64,000 nt of DNA from Absidia repens (GCA_002105175.1 MCGE01000009.1:496001-560000); one strand, 5' to 3'. Counted from the stretch's first letter, positions 1 through 12,812 are shown. The notes: a model not told the origin generated them from the letters alone. A program made the numbers and translations.

Positions 1-70
1 ATACATATAAAAGAAATGCTATGGGTGATCCCCCCCGTGCTTTTTTTTTTTTTTTTTTTTTTTTTGTTAC

Positions 71-1804
71 CTGATCTGATATTGGATTGCCCATGATAAT
101 ACCAAAACCTGCAATCACCATTTCAATGCCACCAGCTGGATGTTGGAAAACATAAATCATATCGCCTGTTCCCACATCTGCACTCAGTAGCATCCCCGCC
201 CGCCATCTTGTTTTATAGACAAAGGTATCGTTTTCCATAGAAGTGAGCGCCGATTCCAATCCTTTCCGCAAATGGCCATACCACCTTGACAATAAAAAAG
301 GCTGTGACGGTGATGGTGGTGATGGTTGTTGTTGTTGTTGTTTTGATTTTTCAGGTGGTATCGTTGCTGTCGGTGGTGATGGTGATTTCATATCCAGGTC
401 CGCCATCAATTCGTCCAAAGAAGCCAACATGAATGATTGCTGTTGACCTGCAACATCGCATTCCCGTAACCGATCTTGGTACTGTTTTTCTCGTTCATAG
501 AATTGATCTTGCACGGTGGAAGCCAGTGATACTAATGAGCGGACATGGCTTTCGGCGCTGAGAAGTTCGGTCGATAGGTATTCCAAGTATTCGGATTGTT
601 TCACCAATGAGGCCATCAGTCCCATGAATTTTCGACGCCAAGCATCATCGTCGTCGTCGTCCTCCAATGAGCCCATATTGTCATCATCACCATCTATCGT
701 CATCCATGGCTGTTGCTGCTGTTGCGGTGCTAAGCTGTTGCTGTTGTTGTTATTGTATAAAGTTGTCGGAGCATCGGTCAATAAATCGGTAGGGTGCCAC
801 AGTGGTTGGATCGACGCTTCTTTTTCTGCCAATTGGGAAGAGGACAACGTGTTGAACATAGATTTCGTAAGCAAAGCAGAATCTTCCTTTTCGTTGTATA
901 CTCGTTGCTGTATCGCCAAGTCTTGTTCAGTTTGTAAATAAATCCATGGTTGATGGTGATGGAGAGCAATAAAGTTACTGTTGTTGTTGTTGTTGTTGTG
1001 GGTACTGGTAACACCGTGAGTAAGTGCTGTCGTCGTCGTTGTCCAAGCGTTATGAGCCACGTGCTGGTCAGGCGCTGTATGATGTCGTTTATGCTTCATT
1101 TTCGTTTCTTTCATATTCGCCGTGGCTTCATCCCAAAATAATTCACGGACATGAAACGCCTGCATAGCCCTTGTGATACCAGTGATATTGGCACGTACAA
1201 TTTCAAAGTCATCAGGCAGCAGATCATCATCACCATCGCCATCCCATAGTGTATCATTGTTGTCCCCCACACCAGTGCCTGCACTAATAGTTGTTGTTGA
1301 TGTATCAAGATGATTTCCTTTTCCGTCAGTGTTTCCATAGCTGTTGTGTCGTCGTCGAAGATTCATTTTGTTGTTGTTGAATAGTATGTCCTGACGATGC
1401 TGAGGGCTGGCTTTTGGGGGGATTTTCAGTTCGGTATGATAGAGTCGATCTTGATGTTGTATATCGGGTTTTTTCAAGCAATGAGTATGATGATCAAGTT
1501 GGAAGATATGTTTATTGGCACTTTTGGGTGTGATTGGTTCATCGTCGGATAAAGAAGATCGAGTTAAAATACTATGTCTGTTGTTGATCTTTTCTGTCGA
1601 GGTTTGTCGAGGAGATAAGATTGACTGTTCTTGTTTGGGAGATGAATGACTTTGTCTATTGCCAGTAAAGATCTAATTATAGAAGAAGAATTAGTATATG
1701 AATATATTATCAGGGAAATGATAACAGCTTACTTTGTTTGATTCAAGGGACACATCAGAAAGTAAAGGATTGTTCAAAGAGAAGGTGTAAGCGTATGGTT
1801 GCAT
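71..1804 (-). CDS. Unrecognised protein with low-complexity N-terminus, partial (runs off left edge)
   Basis: Two exons are visible: 1733-1804 (24 codons, ATG at 1804) and 71-1672 (534 codons, open throughout). A GT donor at 69-70 leads into an intron that reaches the window edge, so the C-terminus is missing and at least 558 residues are present. The N-terminal two thirds are Ser/Asn/Gln/His-rich and disordered-looking. A more structured part follows a DDDDDD acidic stretch, with a coiled-coil-like segment (near KQSEYLEYLSTELLSAES). Then come a short poly-Q and a globular-looking stretch with hydrophobic beta-like segments (MIYVFQHPAGGIEMVIAGFG). I do not recognise the family. The organisation resembles cortical or cytoskeletal scaffold proteins, but that is only an impression. 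The long open frame and clean splice phase support a real gene. Confidence 0.72.
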
Positions 1805-4174
1805 TAGAGATGGTGTGTATTGAAAAAGGAGAAGAATAACTGATAAAAAGGTATAAAAAGGTTCAAAAAGGACAAGATTGTATGACTATGTGATAAGAAG
1901 GGAAAACCATCACGATCTTGTGGAAAAAAAAAGAGAAAATAAGAAAATCGGCAGAGAAAAGAAGAAAAAAGTGGGATTCAGCCGTCTCCCCTTTTAATTT
2001 TTTTTCCCTGTCGGTGTTCCAACCCTCACCCTTTTCCAATTCTTTCGTCTTCACTCCTTAAGGCTTCGATTCATTTTTTTTTATCCTCAAGTATTAGCAA
2101 CTTTAACAACGAACAATACCCTAACAAAAACTCCTGTGACGGTATTACAAATTGTAATGTCTGTACTATGGATTGAAGTAGAGCAACAGCTTGCAACGTT
2201 TTGTACCATGCTTTTGTGAAGGTTATACGAAAAGGCAAGAAAGGGTGTGATAGTTTAGATAGATATAGCTATAACAAAGTCAAAGATTTATATAGGTTTC
2301 AAGTAGTATGGCAAGATTGGAGGATTGATCACACTCAAAAAAAAAAAAAAAAAAAAAAAAACTACGATCATATTTACCTTTCTGCTGGGACCTTATTATC
2401 ATATCACCACTGAGTTATGTGGACTTCTGAACGTAACAGAGAATTGGAAAATAGATAATAGACCCTGAATTGGATTTTTTTTTTCTGGTAGAAATGGGGG
2501 TAAGAGGATGCAAGGGACCCTGATATCTTGTGATTAGCTTCATGTCCTACATACCAAGATGACAACTTAATCAACACTATTGAACTCAATTACACGTACT
2601 CTACATACAGTTCATGGTAAATGCGAATCAAATAAAAATATTTTACGATCATTTTATTATTAGATCAAGGGGGGGAAGGCGGTTTTTGGTCTAACATGTT
2701 GACCATCACTTGGCTGGAATTCTTAGGTGCCATTATTTTATCCTATCGATTCTATTGTATGTGATATTAAAGCTGATCAAACATTAGATTGTTGATTATT
2801 TTTATCATGGCATAGAACTGCTGATACACATGGCTGATTAAGAAGGCAAAACGAAGATCGGCAATGCCATGGTGTGTTTCTGTTTATTTACTGCGTTTAC
2901 TATTCCTAGATCATTAGAATATTCTATCGTTCCTTGCGAAGCACCCATCATCATTAACGACTTCCAAGACGTCACACAATCACTATGGCTATTGCATTTT
3001 GAAGGTAATACACTCCCCTTTTTGAAATAAGTCAATCGCTGGCATGTTATTTCATATTAATTAATTAAATAGTTAGTTATTGAAGACTGCAAGGTTTGGT
3101 CATTGCGTCAAGATATTTACAAACACGACTCTGACCTTGGCATGCATCTCATGGGTACAATATGATATGTGGCTGATTGGGAAAACTATATTGCTTTACT
3201 TCGGTGCAAGGTTACCAGCTGGGAAATACTGCTGGAACTGCACTGAATGTCTGGTGTATGTTCTTTTGGCTCTTCAATGGATCCAATCCCAATATGTTTT
3301 TTTTTTTTACCCTTCAATTCATATATACACCATACATACTTAGCTAAATACCCCTATCTTATTTATTTTATTCCGTCCTCTCTCTGCAATAGTTAGTTTA
3401 TTGAACATCAGTTTGTTGAATTAGAATATTTTTTATTTGTCGTTAGAGTATCAATAAACTTTGGTTTTTTTTTCTTCACTTGCCTATCAATACTATTTAG
3501 AATCGTCATTTACATTATCATTTTGTGCAGAAAAAGTAGATACTGTTAATTATTGTTGCTGGGGAGAGGATTACATTATTTGTCAATTATGATGGGAAGG
3601 AATTTATTCGGATATGTTAATTGCGGGGTAGGACTATATAGCAAAGTACTCAATTATTTCCAGGAAACCTTGTTTTTTTTTTTTTTTTTTTTTTTTTTTC
3701 TAACGCATTTTAACGCGAATCCCATCATCCGATCTCTAACCGCTCCCTCCCCCACCCTAGGGCTGCTATCGGCTAAAATGCTACTCACGGTTGTGTGTGT
3801 ACAGCAGTGGTTATGGAAATGTGAGGTGAGATATAACAGTGACAAATATTCAATATTTGAAATACTATTGACTTTTTTTGGGATAACGATAGGAATCACA
3901 TACTATCCTCTCTTTTTTATTTTTTTGGTGGGATGGTATAATAGTAGCAATCCATTTAACCGACTGACTTTTTTTTCTGGAATGGGAAAGAAAATAATAC
4001 GAACCCCATTAACTCCCTTCTCTTTTTTAGTCAAAATAAAGCTTTTGATATAGAGAAATTCAACACATTTTTTAATATTTCACTCTTTGGTCTATAGTTC
4101 CTTGGGTGTGATCCAACCGCTGTGCTCAGTGTTTTCATGCGACAGATATTTTTTTAGGCAGCTGGACAGAAGCT
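1805..4174. other. Intergenic stretch, no convincing gene
   Basis: AT-rich DNA between the left-edge gene and the first dispersed repeat. It contains long A or T runs (about 2337-2360 and 3675-3700). Small open frames exist near 2838-3035 (minus) and 3080-3343 (plus), with no recognisable domain, no splice support and no similarity to each other. They may be decayed remnants. The first part (1805-2090) is probably the promoter and 5' leader of the left-edge gene. Confidence 0.5.
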
Positions 4175-4515
4175 TATATTTCACACTCCGCACCACATGA
4201 TTTTCTGTTATTTTTTTTTTCTCCACACACCCCTTTTTTTCTCTTTTTCTTTTTCTTTCTTTTTTTTCAGGATATCATCTTCAATTGGGGCCTCATTGAA
4301 GTGGGAGTGCTCTTGGATTAGTGTTAGAACTTCGATTAGGGGCATTTAAAAAAATGCAGTACAAACACCATGGGGAAACCCTTTCATTTTGAATCTAGGA
4401 TTTGGTGCCCACCAGTATTAGATTAGTCTTCATCTTGACCATTGTCTTGAAACCGCCATTAGCTTTGTTTAGTATTAATTTTTCACAGTTTATATTTACT
4501 TCTGAATAAAATATG
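4175..4515 (+). repeat. Dispersed repeat family, copy A
   Basis: A diverged copy of the seven-member family. It starts with a degenerate box (TTTCACACTCCGCACCACAT near 4180-4199), followed by a pyrimidine-rich tract (about 4208-4270). The conserved core (GGATTAGTGTTAGAACT near 4315, GGGGAAACCCTTTCATTTTG near 4372) ends at AATAAAATATGG (about 4505-4516). Orientation matches the copies at 11.5 and 27.7 kb and is opposite to those at 17.4, 29.7, 43.8 and 55.2 kb. No conserved reading frame. This is the most diverged copy together with the 11.5 kb one. Confidence 0.75.
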
Positions 4516-5199
4516 GCTTATCTTATATATACGTTCAACTGTCTTATCAAATGGGTTATACATGAGCGTCAAGGAAAAAAAAAAAAAAAACCTGGTGTGT
4601 ATGTGCGCAAAATATAGTTGATTGGGTATTGAATGGCTTCTACTAGCGGCTCAATAGTTATATAATGAGTATGTGTATTACAATGAAGTATGTAGGGTTT
4701 AAAAAAATTGATGGGCGGTTTCATCACTAACCAGCCTTCCACGTTTCAGTGTCTTTTGAGTATTAAACGTGGCTCTAGGATAGATATGCACTTTATATTA
4801 TTAGATAGAAGCTATTGTGCCGAAGATGCTTCACCTGTGCCCCTTACTTTTTTTTTCGCCCAGTTCCTGTACACAAATATAGTCGCGTGTAGTACTCTCT
4901 TTTCATCTAGCTATTCGGTATTAAAAGACCCCAGCCCGCCCAAATGATTGATCTCAAAATCACGACCAAACTCAGACTCACGATTTATAAAAGATCACCT
5001 ATATAAATACCAAGTAGAATTCAGTGAATATACCGACAACTATTGCAACAGAAGAATTTCAGAGTACAATACGCTATTTATTATATCATTATAAAAAGAC
5101 ATGGAGAGAATGGGGACAAAAAAAACTACAATAAACTAAAACTAAACTAAAACTACTGTATCACATTTGAAATAAAGGAGAGGAAAGAGGGGATGATGA
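4516..5199. other. Intergenic stretch
   Basis: No gene seen. The right part (about 5040-5199) should be the 3' untranslated region of the minus-strand secreted protein gene that ends at 5200. A short plus frame at 4708-4947 has no recognisable features. Confidence 0.5.
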
Positions 5200-6128
5200 C
5201 TAGAGGGCTTTCAAAACAGCCTTTGCACACACCTTGGCGTCCAAGTCGGCACAAATCTTGACGGCCAAGTCAACGCAAGCCTTGACAGCGACATCGACCT
5301 TGAAGCTAGAGTTAATCTTGACGGACAAAAGAAGAGGAATGTTGATTTGCAAGTCCTTGATACAGGCATCGATGGAGGCTTGGATATCAGCCTTGAGCTT
5401 GGCGCAGATGGTGGGCAATTTGACCTTAAGAGTAGCAATTAACTTGGCTTCCAAATCAATCAAGATCTTGAGCAATTCTTCTTGAGAGCATTTCTTGTGT
5501 TTCTTCAAGGTCTTGAGAAGATCGGCTTCGATGGAGGCATACACTTGGGTTTGGAGTCTGGCTTCAATAGCAGCATCAAGTTTGACTAGTTCAAAGAAAG
5601 AATTAAGAAAAGGATTCCTCTCGTGTTTTCTTTTTAATATTTTTACCTTGGATTTTCTTAATGGCAGCAGATTGAACAGCATTGATCTTGGCATCACCAA
5701 CAGAAATGATTCCACCGAGAGCCTTTACCTTGATATCCAAAGAAGCCTTGACTTTTTCAGAAACCTTTTTTTTTTTAAAAAAAAAAAAACAAAAAAGTGT
5801 AAGCAACAGATATAAAAATGAAATAATAATATTTTATTGAATGACTTACGGAAGCAGAGAGTTTGGCAACGATATCAGCCTTGACTTTAGCTTTGACAGC
5901 GACCATAATCTTAGCAGCAAGTTTAGCATCAGCGTTGACAGGGAAGTTGGTGCGTTTCGCCAAGTCACCAGAAAGATGGTCAGCGAAGTTAACGGTTTCA
6001 ACATCACGTTCACTTAAGGCCACCAATTCATCACCGGCAGTAATGGGATGGGCAGAAGGCAAAGCTGAGCTAGTGTATGCACACAGGGCAAGGACAAAGA
6101 AGAGGAGAGAAGCAAGTTTCAATTGCAT
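5200..6128 (-). CDS. Secreted Ala/Lys-rich helical repeat protein
   Basis: Three exons: 5850-6128 (93 codons), 5647-5764 and 5200-5585, summing to 260 residues. The start at 6128 opens a clear signal peptide (about residues 1-22, hydrophobic core LASLLFFVLALCAY). A short linker follows, with a possible Kex2-type site (LAKR, about residues 56-59). The mature protein is a run of amphipathic helical segments with a recurring Lys-Ala-x-Val/Leu-Asp-x-Lys/Ala pattern, reminiscent of apolipoprotein-like or late-embryogenesis helical repeats. The C-terminal half carries six Cys at roughly regular spacing (in KKCSQEEL, TICAKL, DACIKD, KACVDL, KICADL, KVCAKA), suggesting disulphides. I do not recognise a named family. 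The regular repeat and the secretion signal make it a likely cell-surface or secreted structural protein or effector-like protein, by inference only. Confidence 0.8.
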
Positions 6129-8289
6129 GCTGAAAGAAATTGAATGAAGATGAAATAAAGAATGGGTTGTGAGGGGGAAGATTTGTTTAAATAAAATCTA
6201 TTGATTAATGAAAAGGAATGGGAAGAGGATAAAGATTTGAAAAAAAAAAATGAATTTCTTTTGACATTTTTATATGCAAAAAATGTTACGGCAATTTAAA
6301 CACCGCCACGCACAAATGCCCAAAGTGGGACAAAATATAATAATCATAAAAAAGGGGGTGAGGGGTTGAATAGATAGCCATGCGTGTACGTTGTCACAAA
6401 GAGTTTATCGGCTTACAACCATTGGAAATGACATTTTCTGGTATTGAAAAACGTGATACTCCACTTCCAAGGTCAAAGGAGAAGGAATAAATTTATCGCT
6501 TTGGTGACACTGCATTAACAACATTCACATATGACTAAAAAAAAATCGACCCCAATACATTGTTCATGTGTGTACATAAAAACGAAAATTACTAAAGAAA
6601 GCTCTAATTTCTCGCCTTGTTTTTTATAATAGACCGCTGATACACTGTGCATTAGCACACATTTTCCTGACAAGGGAAGATTTGTCATCGATCTTGTATT
6701 CAATGAGCTAAAATGTCATAAATGAAGGAAAGAGGTTGAATTGATCTTCAAAAAAACAATTGATGGGCCATGAAGAAAACAGTATTCTTGTTATTTCTAG
6801 ATGCACAAAGATCATGGTATGCTAATGAGCTACACATCCTTTTCCATCTATAAAAAGAAAAATTTCGATAGTAACACCATTTTTACTTTTTTTCTTAAAA
6901 GTAAAGTAAGGAGTAAAGTAACAAGAACCCAACTTGCTGTCACCTAAAAATAAACCCAACTTTTGTTTAAAGTCAAGATCCAGGTACCATCATGATCCAT
7001 GTTATATCGTATTCATGCCTCTTGGTTTTTTTTTTTTTTGTGCTTCCATTGAGTTTTAAATCTCCGCATCGTAGGTAAGATCCATGGGCCAAATGCCTTC
7101 TTTCGCAAAGAACGGTCTTTGGCTACACGATTGAGTCTATGTGAATGTCAAATGCCATTTATGTTGATATAATGAGAAAAAGAAATCAAGCCATTGTCAA
7201 AGAACTGGGTATGGTTTGGTACTAAAAAAACTCGCCATTGTTTCTCACTAATTCTAGATCTTCGGATTAATTTTTTTATCTTTTAGTCCTGTCAGTTCCA
7301 AACACCGCCGACAATTCATTTCCATTGTGCAGCTCATATTAACTTCAAGGATCCCCCTTCTTTTGGCTAGGTCGACTTTTTTCTAAGTAAAATAACTACT
7401 ATTTTTTTTTCTTCTTCTTCTCAACTTCTTTTGACACACCCTCCCCTCCCCCCAATTTCTCGGGGATAACATATCATTGCATAAATTTGATAAATCTATG
7501 CAATATCAATGTTTTTGTGATAGATACGTACAGTAGATGCAATATACAGTTATATATGCATTACATATAAATGCAATAGGTGTCATCATCAAAAACTAGT
7601 GAAACCCGCTCATGTATGAGATTCAAAGTCGTCGGAGCCATAATAATAATAAATAATCACAAATCACTTGTGGATAATTAAATTCATGACGAAGATCCCT
7701 TTGGGATTGTTTGAGATCTCATATACTAATCCGATTGACCACACCACTATTAGCGGGGATTTAATGTTTTTGATATCAATAAAAAAATAAAATAAAAAGT
7801 CCTCCTCCCTTTGAAACTTGTGACGAAATGTGATCAAACAAAAAAGAAAAGATAGCGTATAGTACTGTACATTACATTACTCGTTACTGTACCATACATG
7901 TGATTAAGGTGCTTTGTGGTTAAATCACCACAATTGAATATCAGGCCATAATATATACTGGAAATATTGTAACAGGGCTGGATTACAAATAAAATAAAGA
8001 TTAGCCGTCTCAAACACCCAATTGCTTTTTTGTTTTAGTGCGGAAGTCCACAGTATACCCTTCTTATGGCCTGTAAGCGAGCGAGAGAGGGAGATTAAAA
8101 AAAAAATGACATAACTAAAAAGTTGATGATGGTGATGATGTAGAGTTTTGACCCTCGTGATTTACCGCTATTTTGTTTAAAATTTCACACCCATTTTGTA
8201 CATTTCAAAGCCCGCCTTTTTTGTTCCTTTTTCTCTTTTCTTCATTTTTTTTTTTATTTTTCATATCAAAACTTGTTTAATTTGAAACA
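6129..8289. other. Intergenic stretch, promoter regions of flanking genes
   Basis: About 2.1 kb between two divergent genes without a supportable gene. The left end holds the promoter of the secreted protein. The right end (about 8190-8289) has an AAAGCCCGCCTTTTTT box and a pyrimidine tract just upstream of the FHA-RING gene. Several A/T homopolymer runs and no dispersed-repeat copy were seen. Confidence 0.5.
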
Positions 8290-10985
8290 ATGGGCGATGC
8301 TTTATGTATGATGATGGTACCCCCAACTACCAACACTGATGAAGTTGAACAATCAGCAAGAGTGACAACATCAACCAATGAACGCTCTAGTTTCCGCAGG
8401 TCACTCAACTTGTCTAGTGGGGCATTTGGTTTGCGACGATTCTCAAGGTCAACTTCTCAAGAACCCATGTCTGACGCTATTGATACCACTACTACCACCA
8501 ACAACAATGTTAGCCCACGAAGAGCCACTATCGCCACTTCTGTTACACCACGGCCTGCTAACACCCTTCACGTCCGGATTGTACCTCATATTGAAAACCC
8601 AAGTAGAAGTTTGATATTTGACATATTTGACCGTGAGCTTCAAGCTGCAGTGTACATCAAAATTGGTCGCTTTACCGATAGATCCCCTTCTCCGACGCAC
8701 ATGTCCTTCAAAAGCAAAGTGGTATCAAGAGCTCACTGTGAAATATGGATGGAAGATGGCAAGGTATGTTTTTATTTATTTAATTTTCGCTGGCGGAGGA
8801 TGATTAATTTGTGTATTTAAATATGTGTGTGTGGGTGAAAAAGTGCAAGTGATACGAACTAACTTTGTTACCTTTTAGTTATTTGTTAGAGATACAAAAT
8901 CATCCTCTGGTACCTTTTTGAACCATCTTCGAATCAGTCCTCCCAACCAAGAAAGTCGACCTTATGAAGTCAGGGATGGTGATATTGTGCAATTAGGTGT
9001 GGATTATCAAAATGGCGTGGAAGAAATCTATCGATCCGTCAAGATGCGTTTTGAAGTCAATCGATCAAGAAGACAACGGCCCATCTCATTCAATATGGCT
9101 GCTTTCCAAAATATCCGTAATTTGACCAATGGTGGTGCTATTCCATCTGGTTCGTTTGGTGAAAGCCAAATTCAAGAACAAACTGCATCGGATTCGTTAT
9201 TTGGTACTTGTCACCCTCCTTTACCTTTGGATGCTTCTGCCGTCTTAGCTCAAACAAAAGAACAACAACAGCTGACGACATCTTGTGCCGCTGCAAATGA
9301 AACTACAACTGATTCTGCGTACTCATCAAGTAATGAAGTGGTTCACGGGGCTGATCAAGTAGAAGAGTGCTGCATATGTCTGTAAGTGGAAAAAAGAAAA
9401 AAAACTTGACCATGTTTGGCAAAAAATAGGAGGTGGAAAAAAAGGCGGGCAAACGTGATGAAAACAAAGGAAAAAAAGGGGGAAGGAGGGAATGAAATCT
9501 ATGCTGATAAACAATGTAAAATTGACAACTTTTTTTTTATTGTGCGTTAGATATGCTTTGGCTCCATTACAAGCGCTATTTGTTTCACCATGTGCTCACA
9601 CTTATCATTACAAATGCATTCGACCTTTACTCTCAAGTTATCCTGGATTCCAATGTCCCATTTGTCGAACCTATTCTGACCTTGACGCCAACACAAATTT
9701 GGAATGTCATGAAATCGCTGAAAAATACAACTTACGAAGACAATCCACTATCATCGATCCATCCTCAACAATGACATGCATCACGCACACCACGAGTACT
9801 ACAAATACTTCTCAGCATCGAAATAGTGAGAATGACGACGCACCTCAACCCCAGCATCCTTCGATTTTACCACCAGTATCGTCGGCTTCCACATCACAAC
9901 AGCCTCAAACTGATCCTAATGGTGACGATGATACAACCCCATTGGCCACTTTGCCTTCTTTGGACAGTAGGAATGGGAATAAACGACGTAATTGTAAGTA
10001 CTGCAAAAAGGGGGGGGGACATAAAAAAAAAACTTGAATGTGTCTTGGCATGTCTTGATCTACAATGCACAGTGATGGAAAAAACAACAACAATAACATG
10101 GGCTGATGTTCCTATAACTTGATCATTTTTACTAAATGCGTTTTTTTTATTATTATTATTCCAGTACCCGGAAGGTCAGCAAGAGATCGTCGAACAGTAG
10201 TAGTAACAGAAGGAGATACAACATCAGCATCAACATCAACACCAGTACCAGCATCAGCATCAGCGTTACCACCATTACCAACAGTCACCAACAACAGCAC
10301 TTTAATGGATACAATGGATCATTCACTACCGTGGCAAGCGACACGCCCTGGTCTTCCAAACAATCACAGTGAACAAGGTCTCACGGAAAGACAAAACATG
10401 ACAACATCACACGACCATCAACCTTCAACGCCTGTGGATGATAACGTGATAGCGATTCCTGACACTCGCCAAACCTTCCCACTCTCGCCCACATCGACTT
10501 CGACATCACCAACTACCGAGCACCAACCACGTCGTACAAACACCACATCTGGTTTTGTGGAAAAACTTAAAATGGTGTTCTTTGAAAAAAGGAAATCGTC
10601 ATCCGCTCCTGTGGCACCACGAGAAAGAAAACGAACCAATCGACCCCGGCCGTTATCTTATCCCAACTTTTTATTACGGCGAAACTACGACGAGGAACAA
10701 GAAGATACCAGCGACAACAACAACAGCAACAGCAATGTGTATCGTCATGACGAAGTATTACGACGATCTGATATTTCATCCACTTCGTCCTCCTTCTCCT
10801 CACCTACCTCTTCAACCAACAACGTAGTAGCACCGCACCCCCAACAGAACACATCAACAGCAGCAATGGGTCAAGCTTTATCAAGACAATCCACTACCCA
10901 TTTGGCAGAAATAGAAGAAGAAGAAGAGACTCCATGGCATCAACAACAACTTCATCATTACCAAGCGATGTCTGTGGATGGATGA
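8290..10985 (+). CDS. dma1: FHA-RING E3 ubiquitin ligase, Dma1/Dma2 type
   Basis: Exons 8290-8763, 8879-9381, 9551-9993 and 10165-10985 give 746 residues. A Ser/Thr-rich N-terminus precedes an FHA phosphothreonine-binding domain at about residues 95-210, with IKIGRF, the SRAHCEIW core and the SSGTFLNH segment. A RING-H2 finger follows at about 322-365: CCIC at 322-325, then CAHTYHYKC and CPIC. This FHA-then-RING order is that of fungal Dma ligases, which act in the spindle checkpoint and septin/cytokinesis control (S. pombe Dma1, yeast Dma1/Dma2). Unusual here is a long low-complexity tail of about 380 residues after the RING, rich in Ser/Thr/Pro/His and basic patches, whereas yeast proteins stop soon after it. 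The intron between the RING Cys pairs splits a Leu codon. Identification is from domain order, not a search. Confidence 0.88.
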
Positions 10986-11465
10986 AACAAAAAAAAAAAG
11001 AAAAAGTCCAACTGGTCAACCCACCCTCCTCTGCCTTTCTCCTTATATAGTAATCACCCTTTATATTTCCCTTTTTTGTTTTTATGCATACAACCCTCTA
11101 CCCTCTCCACATACACATATATTTTATGTTAGTAATATCCCTCTCTTCCCTATCTTGTTATTTTTTTTGTTTCCCTTGTACTGTTTGCCAAATTAAAATT
11201 ATATCCTATGCGTATTTTATGAATTTATCAATACATATCTCAAATCAAATGTGTGCTTGTCTTTTTCCAAGTGAAGTGAATACTATAAGGTCTTATAGAA
11301 TATTGTGCGTAAATCTTGTTTATTGACCGTCCTTTCGGGATTTTTTTGTGTCATCAAAATGAACAAGGTTATGTATGTATATATCATATCAAAAAAAAAA
11401 AAAAAAAAGAAAACCATCAGGGCAATGGTCAGCGTTGCTCTGCAGTGAATGACCACAGAAAATAT
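10986..11465. other. 3' region of the FHA-RING gene
   Basis: Pyrimidine-rich 3' flank with an AATTAAAATTATA stretch at about 11190 that could serve 3'-end formation. An A run sits at about 11391-11408. No gene seen before the next dispersed repeat. Confidence 0.45.
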
Positions 11466-12000
11466 TTCACGTCCCGCCCACATGGATTTTTATTTTATTT
11501 TTTCCTTCTAATTTTTTTGCTCTTTCTTTTCATTTCGTTTTTTTTTTTCTTCACCGGTACAACTTCTATGATTTCATAATGGACTTAGCTTAGTGTTAGG
11601 ACTAGTTTAGAAGGGGGTTTGGCTCAGGGATTACAAGATGCATGGGGAAACCCTTTGATTTTGCATCCAGGATCTGGAGCCACCGTTAGAAAAGTGTTGG
11701 CAGTTGCTCTGTTTTAATAAAATATATCTATTGAAATCCATTCTCATGCCTTGTCTGCATTATACAACAGATTAGAACTCTTTTTATAGTTGTCCATTTA
11801 GATTCGTGTTGATTATTCTTCAGATCTCTTCAATAGTCTCCCTAATGCAACCTCTAATAGATCTCTTGTAGTGTGTTTTCGAGGTGTGTTATTGGCGTGG
11901 GTTATATCTTTGGAGGGTATTCAGTCAGGCGATTTTATTGTTTTTGCTGTATTTTGTTAGTATTCGGGGTTCCCTAACGGCGTTATTGGGGTTGGGGCAA
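11466..12000 (+). repeat. Dispersed repeat family, copy B
   Basis: The box TTTCACGTCCCGCCCACATG (11465-11484) is followed by a T/C-rich tract. The core starts at GGACTTAGCTTAGTGTTAGG (11581) and includes GATTACAAGATGCATGGGGA (about 11630-11649), then AATAAAATATAT (about 11716). A downstream module (11785-11930, GATTCGTGTTGATTATTCTT and TAGATCTCTTGTAGTGTGTT) matches, in inverted orientation, the far end of the copy at 17.4 kb (17460-17560). This shows the element is longer than the core. Confidence 0.85.
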
Positions 12001-12538
12001 AATGAGGGGGTGGGGAGTGGGTTGCCCAAAATACATTGTCAATTTCTGTAGGAAGACTCCACGCACCATCTAGACCTTACTTACCCTTGAAGAGTCATTA
12101 CATGGTTGAATGTTTTTCAATTTGCATCCAGCCTTCGCCAATCTTTCACACTCAATCAAAGTGGATGATGCCTAGTTGGTCAAAAACTAAAATAAAATAC
12201 AGCTATGATATTCTGAAATTATGATATTTCACAGCCAACAATTAATATTTCTACAGAAGTATGGTTATTCCAGCATTTAAAATTATTCTGAGTATCATCA
12301 ATGTGAGTTCCTATTCTATGTTTCTACACTAGAGGGTAATTGTTATACAATTATATATACTATGGGTTGACGAATAAATGAGTGTGTGTATTTTCTAAAC
12401 TGTCTTTGACAAATGCATGAATGTGTCATGTGCTGTATTAGTTATGAGAGAAATGAAGGTATGTGCAGTACAGTATGTACACATCTGTGTCTTTATTGTC
12501 AACAGGGGCTGTGCTTAGGGGTGTATCATATACAAGGT

Positions 12539-12812
12539 GTCAAAATAAAACTGAAATGAAGATTTTTCAAAAAGACGGTCAAGTAAAATACCAATCATCA
12601 AGCGTATGATACTATTTGGCACGGTCAAAATAACAATGAAATGAGGATTTTTCAAAAAAGAGGGTTTTATTGTCAAGTAAAATACTAATTATCAAGCATA
12701 TAACACTATCCACGACGACAAATAATATCCAAGGAGCCAAAAAAATAAAAATAAAAAAATAAATAAAAAGATTTTATTGTCAAACAAAAATACCAATAAT
12801 CAAATGTATGGG
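12539..12812 (-). repeat. Three imperfect tandem units carrying poly(A)-signal sequence
   Basis: Units of roughly 85-95 bases begin near 12539, 12625 and 12721. They share GTCAAAATAA...GAAATGA, GATTTTTCAAAAA, TCAAGTAAAATAC and ATCAAGC segments. Read on the minus strand, each late part carries TTGACAATAAAA, a poly(A) signal, and the innermost unit lies right after the stop codon of the HD-domain gene at 12842. The array therefore looks like a tandemly duplicated 3' end of that gene. Confidence 0.7.

Noticed and set aside
3080..3343. Plus-strand frame with hydrophobic stretches in the 2-4 kb spacer
   Set aside because: No signature, ends in a T-run-encoded Phe tract, and no supporting context; could be a decayed remnant but cannot be named.
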